DNA of 46,207 nucleotides from a virus (IMGVR_UViG_3300025131_000079:1-46207); one strand, 5' to 3'; shown: positions 30,247 through 39,889, counted from the first letter of the stretch. The notes: generated by a model not told the origin, from the letters alone. Translations and numbers: made by a program.

Positions 30247-33200
30247 CTATTCCGGGGTATGTTCCACTTTATTGCCGGTATATTTTTGGGCCGCGAGGTC
30301 CCCCACTGCCTTAGCACTCAGGCGCGCTTGGGCATCTTTGTCTCTTTTTGCCTTGCACTTGGCTTTTACCTCATTATTGGCACCAACACCTTCTTCAATC
30401 ATCCTGTTCTCATCAGCACCTGCGGCCGAAGCAACCCACACTGCTGTCAAATTCGTATTGGCTCGGCCAGGTGCGAATTCGTGTTCTGAGCGAATGATCA
30501 TAAAATATCCGCCGACACCCAAATCAGTCAAATCGAACTTGTCTTGGTCGTAGGACGTCAGGCTTGGATCAAAGCCTTTCGGATCAACAAAAATATAATT
30601 TCCCGGGAATGCGCGAATATTAGCGTAAGTATCAATGCTAACATCATAGATTTCTCTTAATTGCTTTAGACCATCATAGCCTTCTTGTTCAAAACGAACT
30701 TCCTTGAGACCCGGGGCATTCGTCTTATTAAGTTTAATAGTTTTTACAATGCCTCTGTTTTTGCCTAGCAAATAATGGAAGATGCCACGATCCTCATCTT
30801 TCGAGCGGATTCCGTTCATCAAATTCATTGGCTGTGTTCTTCCCCCGAAGAATATAAAATAATTCATTTCGTCGCCTGGGTTTGGTCGGTCAAAAGTTGA
30901 CTTACCTGAAATGTTCAGGAACGGCGTCTCTTTATTATCGACAGTGAAAATGTTTAGACGGTGAGCAGTCTGAGATTTGGCCCGGGCGGTGATTTCGTCA
31001 GGCTTCTGGGCCCCAGGAAAGGATGTCACAACTGATTGGAAAAGGCGCACTTTTTGTTTGATAGAAAACGGATAGCAAGTGTCATCGTTTAAAAATTTCT
31101 TTATCAGATCATTAAATAAATCTTTCAGAAACTGTGTTAGTGGGTATACTGCCTGGTCTTTTTTTAACAACTTAGATGTCAGCCATTCGGACATATACTT
31201 AACCGATATTGGGATATCTCCAAAATTTTGATAATTAGCACTATCATTCATATGATCAATTATCTCAAGTGGGCCCAAAACTAATCTAAATCTTTCAAAT
31301 TCTGCAATGCTTTTTGTTATCGCGTTCATTTCGACGGCCTTAACCTCAGCATCGAACGTAATGGCATTGTCGCCCGAGCCATATCCGGTGGCATCCTTGA
31401 TCCCGTCGGCCGTCTTATTGAGAAACTCTTCCATGCTCCCTAAGATCAGATCCAACAAATCACCAACGTAAAAAAATGGAATTTGAACACTATCGACTCC
31501 TCCCACAAGCAATGAGGCCTCCAAAGCATCATTAGTTTTTCTGTCAGAGCCTCCGGGTGCGGCCGCAAATTTTCGCTTCCATGCAGTCGCCAAGCGACTC
31601 TGCATAGATTCTGAAAGATCGGCGTCCGGGGTGGTCAGTGCAACGCCGGTTGTAAATTTAAAATAAGGCCCTAAACTAATTACCTCGGTTAGTTGTTGCC
31701 TAGAGAGATTTAAAAAATATATCTTTTTGTCTCTGAACAACTGCGCAAAGATGCGGTTTAACATACTTATTTTTTCTTTTTCAATTTTATCAACTTCATC
31801 TTTTTTCTGTTTAGCTATTTTTTCCCGCTGAGAAGCTTCATCATTATCGCATTTTGCTGCCTTTGTTGCGGAGGCATATGCTATCTTTCTTTTCAGAACA
31901 TTCGTGTATGTTCCGGCATGAGTAAAAATATTCATTCTAGGCTTATCATAAAATTCATCAATATATGCAAAATACTCAATTGTAAAGGTTACTCGGCCCA
32001 GGTCATCAAAATCGAAATTATGAGTAACTGGCGTCAAGTTCACACTCACAAATGTGCCTTTAAGGGCAGTCACGACCTCCTTTCTTAAAATTGTATTAGT
32101 AATCGGCACCCAGCCAAAGGTAGCTTTTAGCCTGAAGTTTAATTCGTCTAGTTCTGGTCTCTTTTCGATGAACTTCGTACCCGTTTTAAGTGCGAGATCG
32201 ATATATCGATATTTTTGCCCGTTGGGGCCCCTTTCTTTGAGTAGCTCTGAAAAACTATTTGCTTGTAATTTTAAAGTTGCCTTAATTGATTTTTTTTGCG
32301 CAAATAAATCTTGTCCTTCGTATGATATTTTAAAATCTTTAATACCAACGCCAAACCCCCTCCTTTCCTTTGTTTCAAAAATGCTCGTAACGTCTTCTTT
32401 TGTGGCGTAGGAGTCGAAGGCGATTTCTTGCTCAGCCGTCTTTGCGCTGGGGTCGTTGGCATTCCTTACTTTATATAGCCTTATTAATGGCTGCAGGCCA
32501 GCAATTTCAGCGTTTGTCATATCAAAAAATTGTTTCATACCACCGTATTGAGTCAATTTATTCATAAAGCCAAATGATTCGCCTTCAACCAAAAGGGGCG
32601 CATTGGTTTCTTTAGTTTCGCCTCCAAAATACTGGCCGCCGGGTCTATAAGGCAATCGCCGATTGGCCTCGGGGTCTACTTTGTCTAAATTTCTTCTATA
32701 TTGAGCCAAAGTGGAGATTTGACTTAAAAGAATGCACTGCTCTTTATACTTAATGTCCCGGGACACTGTCACGGTTGCGGCGCCGAACGCGCCGCCGGCA
32801 TTCTGATTGGCTTGGCGTTGATCCTGAGCATTATCAAGACGTGTCTGGGCATTGTCGACGAGTGGATCGTTGAGAGCCACGCCTACATTAGTCTGGCCTT
32901 GTTTCGCGATCCAGCCGATTGCGTCGTTGGCGTCATTAGCACAGGACGTGAGGCCGGGAGAAGCGAGGAGGGCGATGGCTGCATTGATGTCGACCTTGAG
33001 CAGTTTGAGGTTATCGGTGCCGTCGGAATCTATTTCGCGACCATACGAGTCGAGGAGTTCATCTGTCCAGCCTAAGAGTGCGTTAAGTTTAACTTTCAGT
33101 ATATCGCGTTGGGGTGCCTGCGTCAGGACGCCTGACGTAAGGGCGCCCTTGGACAGGCCCACGGTGGCAGTTTCGTGGCCTTCCGTCCATGCGGAAACTG

Positions 33201-34149
33201 CTTCGGCCCATGATCCATGCGTCCCCAGAGTATAATCTATAGTGGCGCCTTCTTCTGATGCCGGGACGCGCGTGCTGCCGCCGGTCTTCTTCGATACACC
33301 ACCGACGGGCCTCAAGCCACTGGGCTTAGATATAAACATTGCGCCCTTCGGGTCGTCGCGATTGGGGAGGCGCTGTGCGATGGCATGTGACGATGTGGGT
33401 TCAATTTCGATTTTTCCGGGTACCGGGTTGACCTGAACTACGCACTTTCCGACGTATCCGATAACACCGGCGCCGCCGGGCTTGTGCGCCTGGCCAGCAG
33501 CGATGTGGCCATGGTAGGTTTTTTTGTTCTTGATCTGTATGGTGCCCGCGGGGAACCCGGGCGCCCCAAAGACCTTCACCGTGGTCATGCCGTTGTAAGC
33601 CTTACAAATTGCTTCATCGGTCCAGGTCTTAGTGCTGTCTGCGTGACCGGTTGCCCGGCCAAGGTCTGAACCCAGGGCTTTAGCTAACCCTTCCGGCTCT
33701 GGAAGGTAGCCTCTAATATTGCTCAAGCTCCAAGATGTCGGGCGCTCGATGGGCTTGCCGGCGTTGATTAGTGACGTGGAGACTGCTTTGAGTTCGCTGG
33801 GATCGGACGCGGGGGTGGTGGCGGCCAGGCCAGAAGAAATTTGAACTGCTGTAAACAACCCATCAAAAGTTTGTGGGCTTACGTTTATAGGTGCCTCGGT
33901 ATTGGCATCCTTAATCGTGGCGGGCACGCCGCCGCCGTATTGAGCCCAGGAGTCGGGTCCGACAGCAATCCTATTTATATAATAATTGAGTTTGCTGGCG
34001 GCCTCATAAAAACAGTCCAAATTGCCGGTCTTGTCGCCCTCGCCGACGAGTGAGCCGCATTTTGTCTTCATGCGGTCTAAGAAATTTGGCAGGTGCGACC
34101 CATTAGGGTCATAATCGCCGGTCTGTGTACATTTACTTACTGTGCCCAT
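30247..34149 (-). CDS. Large mosaic virion protein (baseplate region)
   Basis: A 1300-residue protein, the longest in the window. Residues about 1-60 and about 465-1300 are AT-rich in DNA, while about 60-465 are GC-rich and Ala/Gly/Pro-rich (EPTSWSLSNIRGYLPEPEGL-type sequence), suggesting an inserted block. The second half contains a Lys/Glu coiled stretch (REKIAKQKKDEVDKIEKEKI) and beta-rich segments such as TFTIEYFAYIDEFYDKPRM. The end, YFMIIRSEHEFAPGRANTNL, then Ala/Lys-rich, resembles domains of hub or tape-associated baseplate proteins. Flanking genes are baseplate proteins, so it is probably a structural baseplate component. No enzymatic motif is recognised. Confidence 0.6.
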   Translation of the reverse strand: MGTVSKCTQTGDYDPNGSHLPNFLDRMKTKCGSLVGEGDKTGNLDCFYEAASKLNYYINRIAVGPDSWAQYGGGVPATIKDANTEAPINVSPQTFDGLFTAVQISSGLAATTPASDPSELKAVSTSLINAGKPIERPTSWSLSNIRGYLPEPEGLAKALGSDLGRATGHADSTKTWTDEAICKAYNGMTTVKVFGAPGFPAGTIQIKNKKTYHGHIAAGQAHKPGGAGVIGYVGKCVVQVNPVPGKIEIEPTSSHAIAQRLPNRDDPKGAMFISKPSGLRPVGGVSKKTGGSTRVPASEEGATIDYTLGTHGSWAEAVSAWTEGHETATVGLSKGALTSGVLTQAPQRDILKVKLNALLGWTDELLDSYGREIDSDGTDNLKLLKVDINAAIALLASPGLTSCANDANDAIGWIAKQGQTNVGVALNDPLVDNAQTRLDNAQDQRQANQNAGGAFGAATVTVSRDIKYKEQCILLSQISTLAQYRRNLDKVDPEANRRLPYRPGGQYFGGETKETNAPLLVEGESFGFMNKLTQYGGMKQFFDMTNAEIAGLQPLIRLYKVRNANDPSAKTAEQEIAFDSYATKEDVTSIFETKERRGFGVGIKDFKISYEGQDLFAQKKSIKATLKLQANSFSELLKERGPNGQKYRYIDLALKTGTKFIEKRPELDELNFRLKATFGWVPITNTILRKEVVTALKGTFVSVNLTPVTHNFDFDDLGRVTFTIEYFAYIDEFYDKPRMNIFTHAGTYTNVLKRKIAYASATKAAKCDNDEASQREKIAKQKKDEVDKIEKEKISMLNRIFAQLFRDKKIYFLNLSRQQLTEVISLGPYFKFTTGVALTTPDADLSESMQSRLATAWKRKFAAAPGGSDRKTNDALEASLLVGGVDSVQIPFFYVGDLLDLILGSMEEFLNKTADGIKDATGYGSGDNAITFDAEVKAVEMNAITKSIAEFERFRLVLGPLEIIDHMNDSANYQNFGDIPISVKYMSEWLTSKLLKKDQAVYPLTQFLKDLFNDLIKKFLNDDTCYPFSIKQKVRLFQSVVTSFPGAQKPDEITARAKSQTAHRLNIFTVDNKETPFLNISGKSTFDRPNPGDEMNYFIFFGGRTQPMNLMNGIRSKDEDRGIFHYLLGKNRGIVKTIKLNKTNAPGLKEVRFEQEGYDGLKQLREIYDVSIDTYANIRAFPGNYIFVDPKGFDPSLTSYDQDKFDLTDLGVGGYFMIIRSEHEFAPGRANTNLTAVWVASAAGADENRMIEEGVGANNEVKAKCKAKRDKDAQARLSAKAVGDLAAQKYTGNKVEHTPE

Positions 34150-34152
34150 TTA

Positions 34153-34491
34153 TTATAACCCCAACGCCACTGTGACCTCTTCTAGACTAAGAGGAATTTC
34201 AATAATGGCGCCATTTCTAATTGATGCTTCGGTTGGATATCCATTATACCATGCTATAATCCACCAAAATTCTGCGTTGCCATAATACTGATGTGCCAAA
34301 TTATAAAGTCTATCGCCGTATTTCCACATATAGGTCTCTGACTTTATAACAGCCCTTGTCAAAACGCCGGGGTGGTGCAATATGGGCGTTTCAAAATGCT
34401 GGATATTTCTGAGACCTCTCGATTTTCGAAGGGGTGCATAATAATCGCTATCATTATCTAAAATTTTAAATTTACTGTATCTGCTTGCCAT
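34153..34491 (-). CDS. Baseplate wedge protein, T4 gp53/LysM-like
   Basis: A 112-residue protein. The C-terminal half, YMWKYGDRLYNLAHQYYGNA followed by EFWWIIAWYN and IRNGAIIEIP, is a LysM-like fold (GDTLYSIA...YG....W..I...N.......G..L.IP), as found in gp53 of T4-like phages and in baseplate proteins of other contractile tails. The N-terminal 50 residues form an extended arm typical of wedge proteins. It lies between two baseplate-region genes with gaps of 3 nt each side, within one operon. GAAGAGA is the only upstream site. Confidence 0.8.
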   Translation of the reverse strand: MASRYSKFKILDNDSDYYAPLRKSRGLRNIQHFETPILHHPGVLTRAVIKSETYMWKYGDRLYNLAHQYYGNAEFWWIIAWYNGYPTEASIRNGAIIEIPLSLEEVTVALGL

Positions 34492-34494
34492 AAT

Positions 34495-35559
34495 TTATTT
34501 TTTCTCTTCATCGAGGCGAGTTCGAGGAGCGCCGGACTGCCACCGGGCGGCGGGTTCGTAGTCCATCGCTTCCTCGTACGTCATTGGCCGGGCGGTGTCG
34601 AACTTGCGGATGTCCTTTTGGGTGAGTCCCTCCTTGATCATGTGTTGCTGGGCTTGGACGGAGAGTATCGTCTGCTCCGGGGGAGGATCCATGAGCTTGT
34701 CCCATGTCTTGTCTTTCAAATCTGATTCTGATTTGCGAGGATCGTACATTTCCACTCCATAGGGGAAAAGTCCGCCATCGGAGAGGCCGTCGCTGCCTTT
34801 TCCGAAGTTATTGTTGACATCCCAGCCCAGTGGGTGCTCATGAATCGGCGTGAAGCCGACAACAACCTCAATATTTTTTGGCAGAACTGTATTGCTACTG
34901 CCTATTTTTTCGAAAACGCCGACTTCTCTATTCTCAATGTTATGATTTACTGTAAAACTAGAGATGAATCCTAGAAGCCCGTGATGAGGGGCCGCTCCGC
35001 GGGACTTATATTCAGTATAATATTTTGACTTAGTTTTGAGGTCCTTAAAGCTAGATTGTTCGGGCAAGCGTTTCATATTGTTCACATCTTGTAAAAGGTT
35101 CATCACTTTTAGCCTAAGAAGGGGACCCTGGGAAATTGTTTGTGCCTCCTGAACTTTGGTGTAGTTTGGATATAGAAATTGGACCAAATTCTGAACTTTT
35201 CCAAGGTTTTCAAATGCTTCGCTTTCGCTTGCTGCAGGAACCATAAAAGTTAACTGTATAGATCTTGTGGTTTGCTTAAACGTGTAGATTGGATCTGCTC
35301 GACCAAAAACCTCTTCACTCGCCCATGCCGGCGTATAGGTTTCGTTAAATGCCGTTATAAATGCTTTAAAGAAGACGCTTGTTTGAGTGGGGACGTGCAA
35401 AAACGAAATATACATTTTCTTATTGTTTGCATATGCGTCCGATCCGTCGGCATATGGAACATCTGGTTTACTACCAACTTGGTTTGCTTTATATTTGTGC
35501 GTCTCAAATATTTGATTATAAAAGTCCGCTGCAGTGGGCTTACCCTTTTCATCCGCCAT
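34495..35559 (-). CDS. Virion protein of the baseplate/tail-tube region
   Basis: A 354-residue protein. The N-terminus (MADEKGKPTAADFYNQIFET) is helical; the central part is beta-rich (MYISFLHVPTQTSVFFKAFI, IYTFKQTTRSIQLTFMVPAA, LGFISSFTVNHNIENREVGV, NIEVVVGFTPIHEHPLGW), a pattern seen in tube-initiator and hub-adaptor proteins. Residues about 285-354 are helical and encoded by visibly GC-rich DNA. GGAGGGGG stands before the ATG, and it begins 2 nt from the tape-measure stop. A tail-tube junction or baseplate role fits its location, but the exact T4 counterpart is not clear to me. Confidence 0.65.
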   Translation of the reverse strand: MADEKGKPTAADFYNQIFETHKYKANQVGSKPDVPYADGSDAYANNKKMYISFLHVPTQTSVFFKAFITAFNETYTPAWASEEVFGRADPIYTFKQTTRSIQLTFMVPAASESEAFENLGKVQNLVQFLYPNYTKVQEAQTISQGPLLRLKVMNLLQDVNNMKRLPEQSSFKDLKTKSKYYTEYKSRGAAPHHGLLGFISSFTVNHNIENREVGVFEKIGSSNTVLPKNIEVVVGFTPIHEHPLGWDVNNNFGKGSDGLSDGGLFPYGVEMYDPRKSESDLKDKTWDKLMDPPPEQTILSVQAQQHMIKEGLTQKDIRKFDTARPMTYEEAMDYEPAARWQSGAPRTRLDEEKK

Positions 35560-35561
35560 TT

Positions 35562-38096
35562 CTACCCCCTCCCTGCTATAGCATTACTTGAAGATTTGCC
35601 ATTTATCTTATGTACTATGGTTGCCAATTTATCTCTGTCAACCTTCAATTCAATTGTTATGTTTTCTGGGCCCTGATTAATCATCGTGGTCCCTCCGGTG
35701 CCTGCTGCTGCGGCTGCGGCTGGGGCGCCGGTGGTTGCTGCGGCGGTGTCATCATTGCCGAACCAGCCTGCAATTGCAGCACCAACCTTGAATATCGGCG
35801 AATCGCCGAGTTCGATCATTTTTTCTATAAGAGACGTCACCGGAGTTATGGCGAGGTTTACGCCGCTGCCCATGTGCTCAAAGCCTTCTCCAAATTTATC
35901 GATTCCGTCTAAGAAGCTTGATGCATATGATTTTTCAAACATAGTGTGGCCCAGCATTTCCACTTTGTCGTCTATGAGACCAAAATAGTTTAAAAGCTCC
36001 AAAATAGGGCTTATTATGCCTGCAATTGATTGCGCAAATCCGCCAAACCATTTACCAACCGAGCTATTTTCCCATGTAAGATCACCTTGTATTAGTTTAA
36101 TAAAATCAGATATAAGGGCGGCGGCGGCTGTATATGGGGCGAGGGCCATTTTAACGCCCAGCACCATATAATTGAGTGCCACCGCAAGTGCTTCAATTAT
36201 AGGTATTGCTATCGCCATTAAGCCCATTTCGCCGCCGGCGCCTCCAAACAATAACATAAAAGGCTCAAAAAGTAATTTTAAATCAGTCCACAAAGGCTCT
36301 AGAGCTTTACCAAGTTTTTTAAATAATATTGACAGTCCCGACATCTTCTTTTCACCATATTCAACACTATCAAACAACAAGCCGAGCCCCAAAGTAACGC
36401 CGGCAATGCCACCGGCTGTTCCCGCGCCAGTAAACAGCAGGATGGCGCCGGTAATAGTCAGTATAAGCCCACTTACTACTTTTATTATTTTTGCATTTTT
36501 GGACATCCACCCGAAGAAGTTTCTCATGCCGTCAATTAATGGTGTTATTATCGGGATCATTTCAGCAAAAAGTATGTTTAACTGCTCTTGGAAGCTTGCG
36601 ACTGTTTGTGCTCTTTTGGCTGCATCTTCATACTCTTGAGATGTCTTTTTGGTTGCTCCAGAAACAGAATCCATATTTCCACTAAGTACCAGGGCCAGAT
36701 CGCCGACACTACTAAGGCCCATGGCATCTTTGTAGAAATTCTTCTGATAATATGACATCTCATCAAACGACAAGCCTGTATCTAGGATGGAGTCTCTAAT
36801 TTGCTCAAATCTAGCTGTCGGGTCGGTCTCCATCATGAGATCCATGGCATTTACAAAGTTGCCACCCAGGGCTGCATTTAGCTTGCCAGCCTGTCTTGCG
36901 GCGCCCTCAAATGTGTCAAACTGGTTCACAATGTTTAACAACTTGGTAACTGACAGGCCAGTGATCTTGGCTGCCGCGGCTAGGTCTCTAAATGCCTCAT
37001 CGCCATTTTCGCCCAATTTGGCCAAAGAATCTCCGGCTTCAAGGAATTGGCTTGATAGCCTCTCTGGGGACACTCCGAGTTCTTCGGCATATTTTTCAAG
37101 ATCCAGCATTGATTGGCCGGCGCCTTCAGCAGACATTCCAAGTGCTTTAGTGGAAAGTTGGACGCTTTGTGCAAATTTCTGATTGCTTATTCCGAGTTTT
37201 TCCAAAACGGCGCCAGTTTCGATCAGGCCCTCTCTTGTGTCTTTATCTTGGAATGTGAAGTCTGTAAATTCGTTATAAAGGCCTTGTGTTGCCTTACTCA
37301 TGTCTGCTGCGGTTGCTGCAAATCTGCGGCCTTCTTTGTATGAGTTTGTTACGGAGCGCGCGAACTCTTCGTTGGCGCCTGTTGCCTTCATAAAGGCATT
37401 TTCAACATTGCCCAAATCGTAAGCAAGCTTGACGGCGGCCTTGGCATAATCTAAGAGTGCTTTAACTAAAAGAAGAGAAACCATAGCGCCGAATTTGCCA
37501 CCTAGGGTGTCGGCTTTGCCAATAGCATCTTCCATTGGTTTGAGCATTTTGCTTTCCATGGAACCACCGATGCTTTTAAGCGAACTGGTCATCTTGCTGG
37601 AATCGCCGCTAAAAAGGCCCGTGGCAGTGAGTTTGGTCATGACCTCGGTGACGTTTTTCATCTTTTCGAGCTTTTTCTGTTGCTTGTCGAGATCCTTTAG
37701 TCTTTTTTCATCTTGGTCACTAAGCTTTTCGCCGGCCAATATTCGTTCGTTAAGTAACTTTAACTCTTCTTCTTCTAGTTCTTTTATCCGGCGCTTCTGT
37801 TCTTCTTGGATGACGCCTTGGGCGTATCGCGACTTTTCCGATAAGTCGATCTTATTTAATTCTGTTAATTCATCTCTTAAGCTCTGAACATGCTTTTTTC
37901 GCTGATCAAGAGCTTGAACTTGGGAGGCGACGAGAGCATCGACCGCTGTCCGGATCGACTCATGGAGTTCTTTCGACTCCTGCATGTTCTTCAGATCTTC
38001 TTTGCTGAGCTTATTTAAACGTTCAGCTAACCCTTTCCTATCCTCAAGTTTCGCATTTAATTCTTTAGCTAGCTTAAGATCTTTCTCTGATGCCAC
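35562..38096 (-). CDS. Tail tape-measure protein
   Basis: An 844-residue protein. The first ~150 residues are highly charged coiled coil (RLNKLSKEDLKNMQESKELH, EELKLLNERILAGEK). Then come Ala/Gly-rich helices, and two hydrophobic stretches near residues 530-575 (IIKVVSGLILTITGAILLFT) and 610-660. The C-terminus is Ala-rich with PAAAAAAGTGG. It sets tail length and guides DNA during ejection; at about 1.5 angstrom per residue it predicts a tail of roughly 125 nm. The start is GTG at 38096 with GAGGG 7 nt upstream. The late element at 38117-38126 precedes it. Confidence 0.88.
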   Translation of the reverse strand: MASEKDLKLAKELNAKLEDRKGLAERLNKLSKEDLKNMQESKELHESIRTAVDALVASQVQALDQRKKHVQSLRDELTELNKIDLSEKSRYAQGVIQEEQKRRIKELEEEELKLLNERILAGEKLSDQDEKRLKDLDKQQKKLEKMKNVTEVMTKLTATGLFSGDSSKMTSSLKSIGGSMESKMLKPMEDAIGKADTLGGKFGAMVSLLLVKALLDYAKAAVKLAYDLGNVENAFMKATGANEEFARSVTNSYKEGRRFAATAADMSKATQGLYNEFTDFTFQDKDTREGLIETGAVLEKLGISNQKFAQSVQLSTKALGMSAEGAGQSMLDLEKYAEELGVSPERLSSQFLEAGDSLAKLGENGDEAFRDLAAAAKITGLSVTKLLNIVNQFDTFEGAARQAGKLNAALGGNFVNAMDLMMETDPTARFEQIRDSILDTGLSFDEMSYYQKNFYKDAMGLSSVGDLALVLSGNMDSVSGATKKTSQEYEDAAKRAQTVASFQEQLNILFAEMIPIITPLIDGMRNFFGWMSKNAKIIKVVSGLILTITGAILLFTGAGTAGGIAGVTLGLGLLFDSVEYGEKKMSGLSILFKKLGKALEPLWTDLKLLFEPFMLLFGGAGGEMGLMAIAIPIIEALAVALNYMVLGVKMALAPYTAAAALISDFIKLIQGDLTWENSSVGKWFGGFAQSIAGIISPILELLNYFGLIDDKVEMLGHTMFEKSYASSFLDGIDKFGEGFEHMGSGVNLAITPVTSLIEKMIELGDSPIFKVGAAIAGWFGNDDTAAATTGAPAAAAAAGTGGTTMINQGPENITIELKVDRDKLATIVHKINGKSSSNAIAGRG

Positions 38097-38116
38097 AATG
38101 AAACCCTCGGTTCTAA

Positions 38117-38126
38117 ATTAAATAGT
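38117..38126 (-). promoter_or_regulatory. Putative late promoter element ACTATTTAAT
   Basis: The coding strand reads ACTATTTAAT, ending 20 nt before the GTG start of the tape-measure gene. Confidence 0.55.
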
Positions 38127-38152
38127 TTTTCACAGAAAAACAAGGGATTCAA

Positions 38153-38434
38153 TTACTGACGTGATGGCGGCTTATACCTTGGAGGGGGTTTTGGCTCATT
38201 CTCTGGGCCCAGCGTGTGTGTGGTGGAGCGGGAGCCCTTTGACTTTGACGCGCTCTCAATCGCCTCTTTTTCTGCCTCAAGCTGCTTTAAGAGGCGCTTA
38301 GTGAACCAATCCCTCAAGCCAATTGGCAAGTTATACGCCTCACTAAATGACCAGCCGCCCGAATATTTTAAGAAGAAAAATTGTTCATATATGCTCTCCA
38401 TATATTCATCGGTCAGGCCAAAAAAAGTCCGCAT
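38153..38434 (-). CDS. Tail assembly protein (second reading frame before the tape measure)
   Basis: A 93-residue protein, MRTFFGLTDEYMESIYEQFF, then a Pro-rich tail (PKPPPRYKPPSRQ). It overlaps the 3' end of the zinc-ribbon gene by 29 nt in another frame and lies just before the tape measure, the position of the GpT part of tail assembly chaperones. GGAGG lies 9 nt before its own ATG, so independent initiation is possible. The overlap also contains a run of seven T where a +1 slip from the upstream frame would enter this frame at FFGLTDEY. It might therefore be made both alone and as a fusion. Confidence 0.7.
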   Translation of the reverse strand: MRTFFGLTDEYMESIYEQFFFLKYSGGWSFSEAYNLPIGLRDWFTKRLLKQLEAEKEAIESASKSKGSRSTTHTLGPENEPKPPPRYKPPSRQ

Positions 38435-39251
38435 TCAGCGGGACCTCCATGTCCTGCTCGTGGCTGCACTCATCACATTCAAAATGTTGGGTTAGATCGA
38501 TGTTTGGGGAAGTAAGGCGATATGCCAAACGAAGATGGCGAGAATCGGCTGATGGTATATTATTAACCATATAGTTCGTTGCTTCAGCACTTGAATCGCC
38601 GTTGACCGCTAGAATCATACTACTAAGCTGTCTTGTTATCATTCTATCTACTTTCTGTCTCTTGTCGTGTTCTGTCCCCGAGAAAAACACTTTTTCGTCT
38701 CTTCCGGTTAGAGTTTTAAAAGTCACAACCGCTTTTGTGCGCGGTAGCTCCACATCAAAAGTACCATTTCCATTATCAGTGACACCAACGGTATCCGAAT
38801 CTTCGCCATGATATACCTTTGCCGAATTTAAGTCAAAAGAATAGTCTTGTGAGGCCCCACAGGATGGACATCCCACCTTTGTAGTATACTCGCTGCCATA
38901 CGCCGACACCCTGGTGGCGACAATGATTGCATTTCTATCGCCTACGAGCAAAGAATCTGGATCAATTGCCTTGTTAATAATTAAGCTACCAATAACTCGG
39001 TCTATCGCCACCCCTTTCTTAATAAGGGTTTTAGACGTGAGCATATCCTCTTCCTTTGCGGTCATTTGTTTAATTTCAATAGAGGTTTCGCCACAAAGAG
39101 GGTGGCCTTCTGGATAATACTGGCCTTCTGATGGTAGTTCTACAAACTCTGTCGGAACTACAAACGAGAACCCTCCTTCTCCCATTGCCGGTGCAGGGGG
39201 ATTCGCATCTCTTTGTTGAACGCCTCCTAAGCGATCTTGATTTCTAGACAA
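38406..39251 (-). CDS. T4 gp26-like baseplate hub/assembly protein with zinc ribbon
   Basis: A 281-residue protein of the T4 baseplate (gp26-like) family. FVELPSEGQYYPEGHPL followed by IEIKQMTAKEEDMLTSKTLI is the conserved core, then DRNAIIVATRVSAYG. Two CxxC pairs, VGCPSCGAS near residue 128 and ECDECSHE near residue 265, can form a zinc ribbon. In T4, gp26 and gp51 help hub assembly; in other myoviruses the gene pair before the tape measure encodes tail assembly chaperones. The start is TTG at 39251 with GAGAGG 6-7 nt upstream. It ends FFWPDR in the overlap with the next frame. Confidence 0.75.
   Translation of the reverse strand: MSRNQDRLGGVQQRDANPPAPAMGEGGFSFVVPTEFVELPSEGQYYPEGHPLCGETSIEIKQMTAKEEDMLTSKTLIKKGVAIDRVIGSLIINKAIDPDSLLVGDRNAIIVATRVSAYGSEYTTKVGCPSCGASQDYSFDLNSAKVYHGEDSDTVGVTDNGNGTFDVELPRTKAVVTFKTLTGRDEKVFFSGTEHDKRQKVDRMITRQLSSMILAVNGDSSAEATNYMVNNIPSADSRHLRLAYRLTSPNIDLTQHFECDECSHEQDMEVPLNADFFWPDR
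38420..38426 (-). promoter_or_regulatory. Run of seven T, candidate frameshift site
   Basis: The coding strand reads GAC TTT TTT TGG in the upstream frame. The seven T allow tRNA-Phe to re-pair one base forward and enter the downstream frame. Frameshifting in tail assembly chaperone genes is known in lambda (-1) and Mu-like phages (-2); +1 here is a hypothesis. Confidence 0.35.
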
Positions 39252-39280
39252 TGTACACCTCTCGTTTAATTATATTGTCA

Positions 39281-39865
39281 TTATGCGTTAAAGAAACTAG
39301 TACCACCGCCGGCGGTTGCGACTGACGGATTGGTTGTCTCTACGCGGGCCCAATCGTACATAAGCTCGACTGTGGCTGTGGATAACTCATCGTCACCATA
39401 GGATAATTCACCCAAAGCAAAATCCTTAACAAACGCGTTCCAAAGTGTCCATGTTTCGAGCGGCTGGCCGTCAGAATCGATTTGGGTAATAATTACGGTA
39501 CCCAATGCGCCGGCGGCCTTTGCTTTAGAAATGGTGCCTAAAGAATCAGCATTTGTGGGAGGAGAATAGCCAGACTGCACTAAAATATCAGAAAATGTTG
39601 CAGTCATATCCGGACTAACTGGATCTACCATCTCAACACTGACTGTGTTCCAAGTAACGGAGCCAGGATAATAAAAAGTGTGATTAAGATATTGATGCTC
39701 TACATTCTCAACTGTAAAGCTCGGCTTTCCAACAGACTTGGCATACCATGCCAGGGCGCCCCCTTGCTCGGCCTGTATTCCTTGAAATTCTATCGTAAAT
39801 CTAAAATTCCTTTTAGGATCTTTAAGGGTTGCGTCTTCTCCGAAGTTTGTTGACCAAAATGGCAT
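39281..39865 (-). CDS. Tail tube protein (T4 gp19-like)
   Basis: A 194-residue tail tube subunit. It starts MPFWSTNFGEDATLKDPKRN, followed by FRFTIEFQGI and AWYAKSVGKPSFTVEN, then the beta-sandwich strands FYYPGSVTWNTVSVEMVDPV, TVIITQIDSDGQPLETWTL and GELSYGDDELSTATVELMYD. These are the usual segments of gp19-type tubes, and the length matches (T4 gp19 is 163). It stacks as hexamers inside the sheath. AGGAG lies 10 nt upstream of the ATG, and the late element at 39890-39899 precedes it, so it can be transcribed separately from the sheath. Confidence 0.9.
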   Translation of the reverse strand: MPFWSTNFGEDATLKDPKRNFRFTIEFQGIQAEQGGALAWYAKSVGKPSFTVENVEHQYLNHTFYYPGSVTWNTVSVEMVDPVSPDMTATFSDILVQSGYSPPTNADSLGTISKAKAAGALGTVIITQIDSDGQPLETWTLWNAFVKDFALGELSYGDDELSTATVELMYDWARVETTNPSVATAGGGTSFFNA

Positions 39866-39889
39866 AATTTGAGTTCTCCTGTTTCTAAA

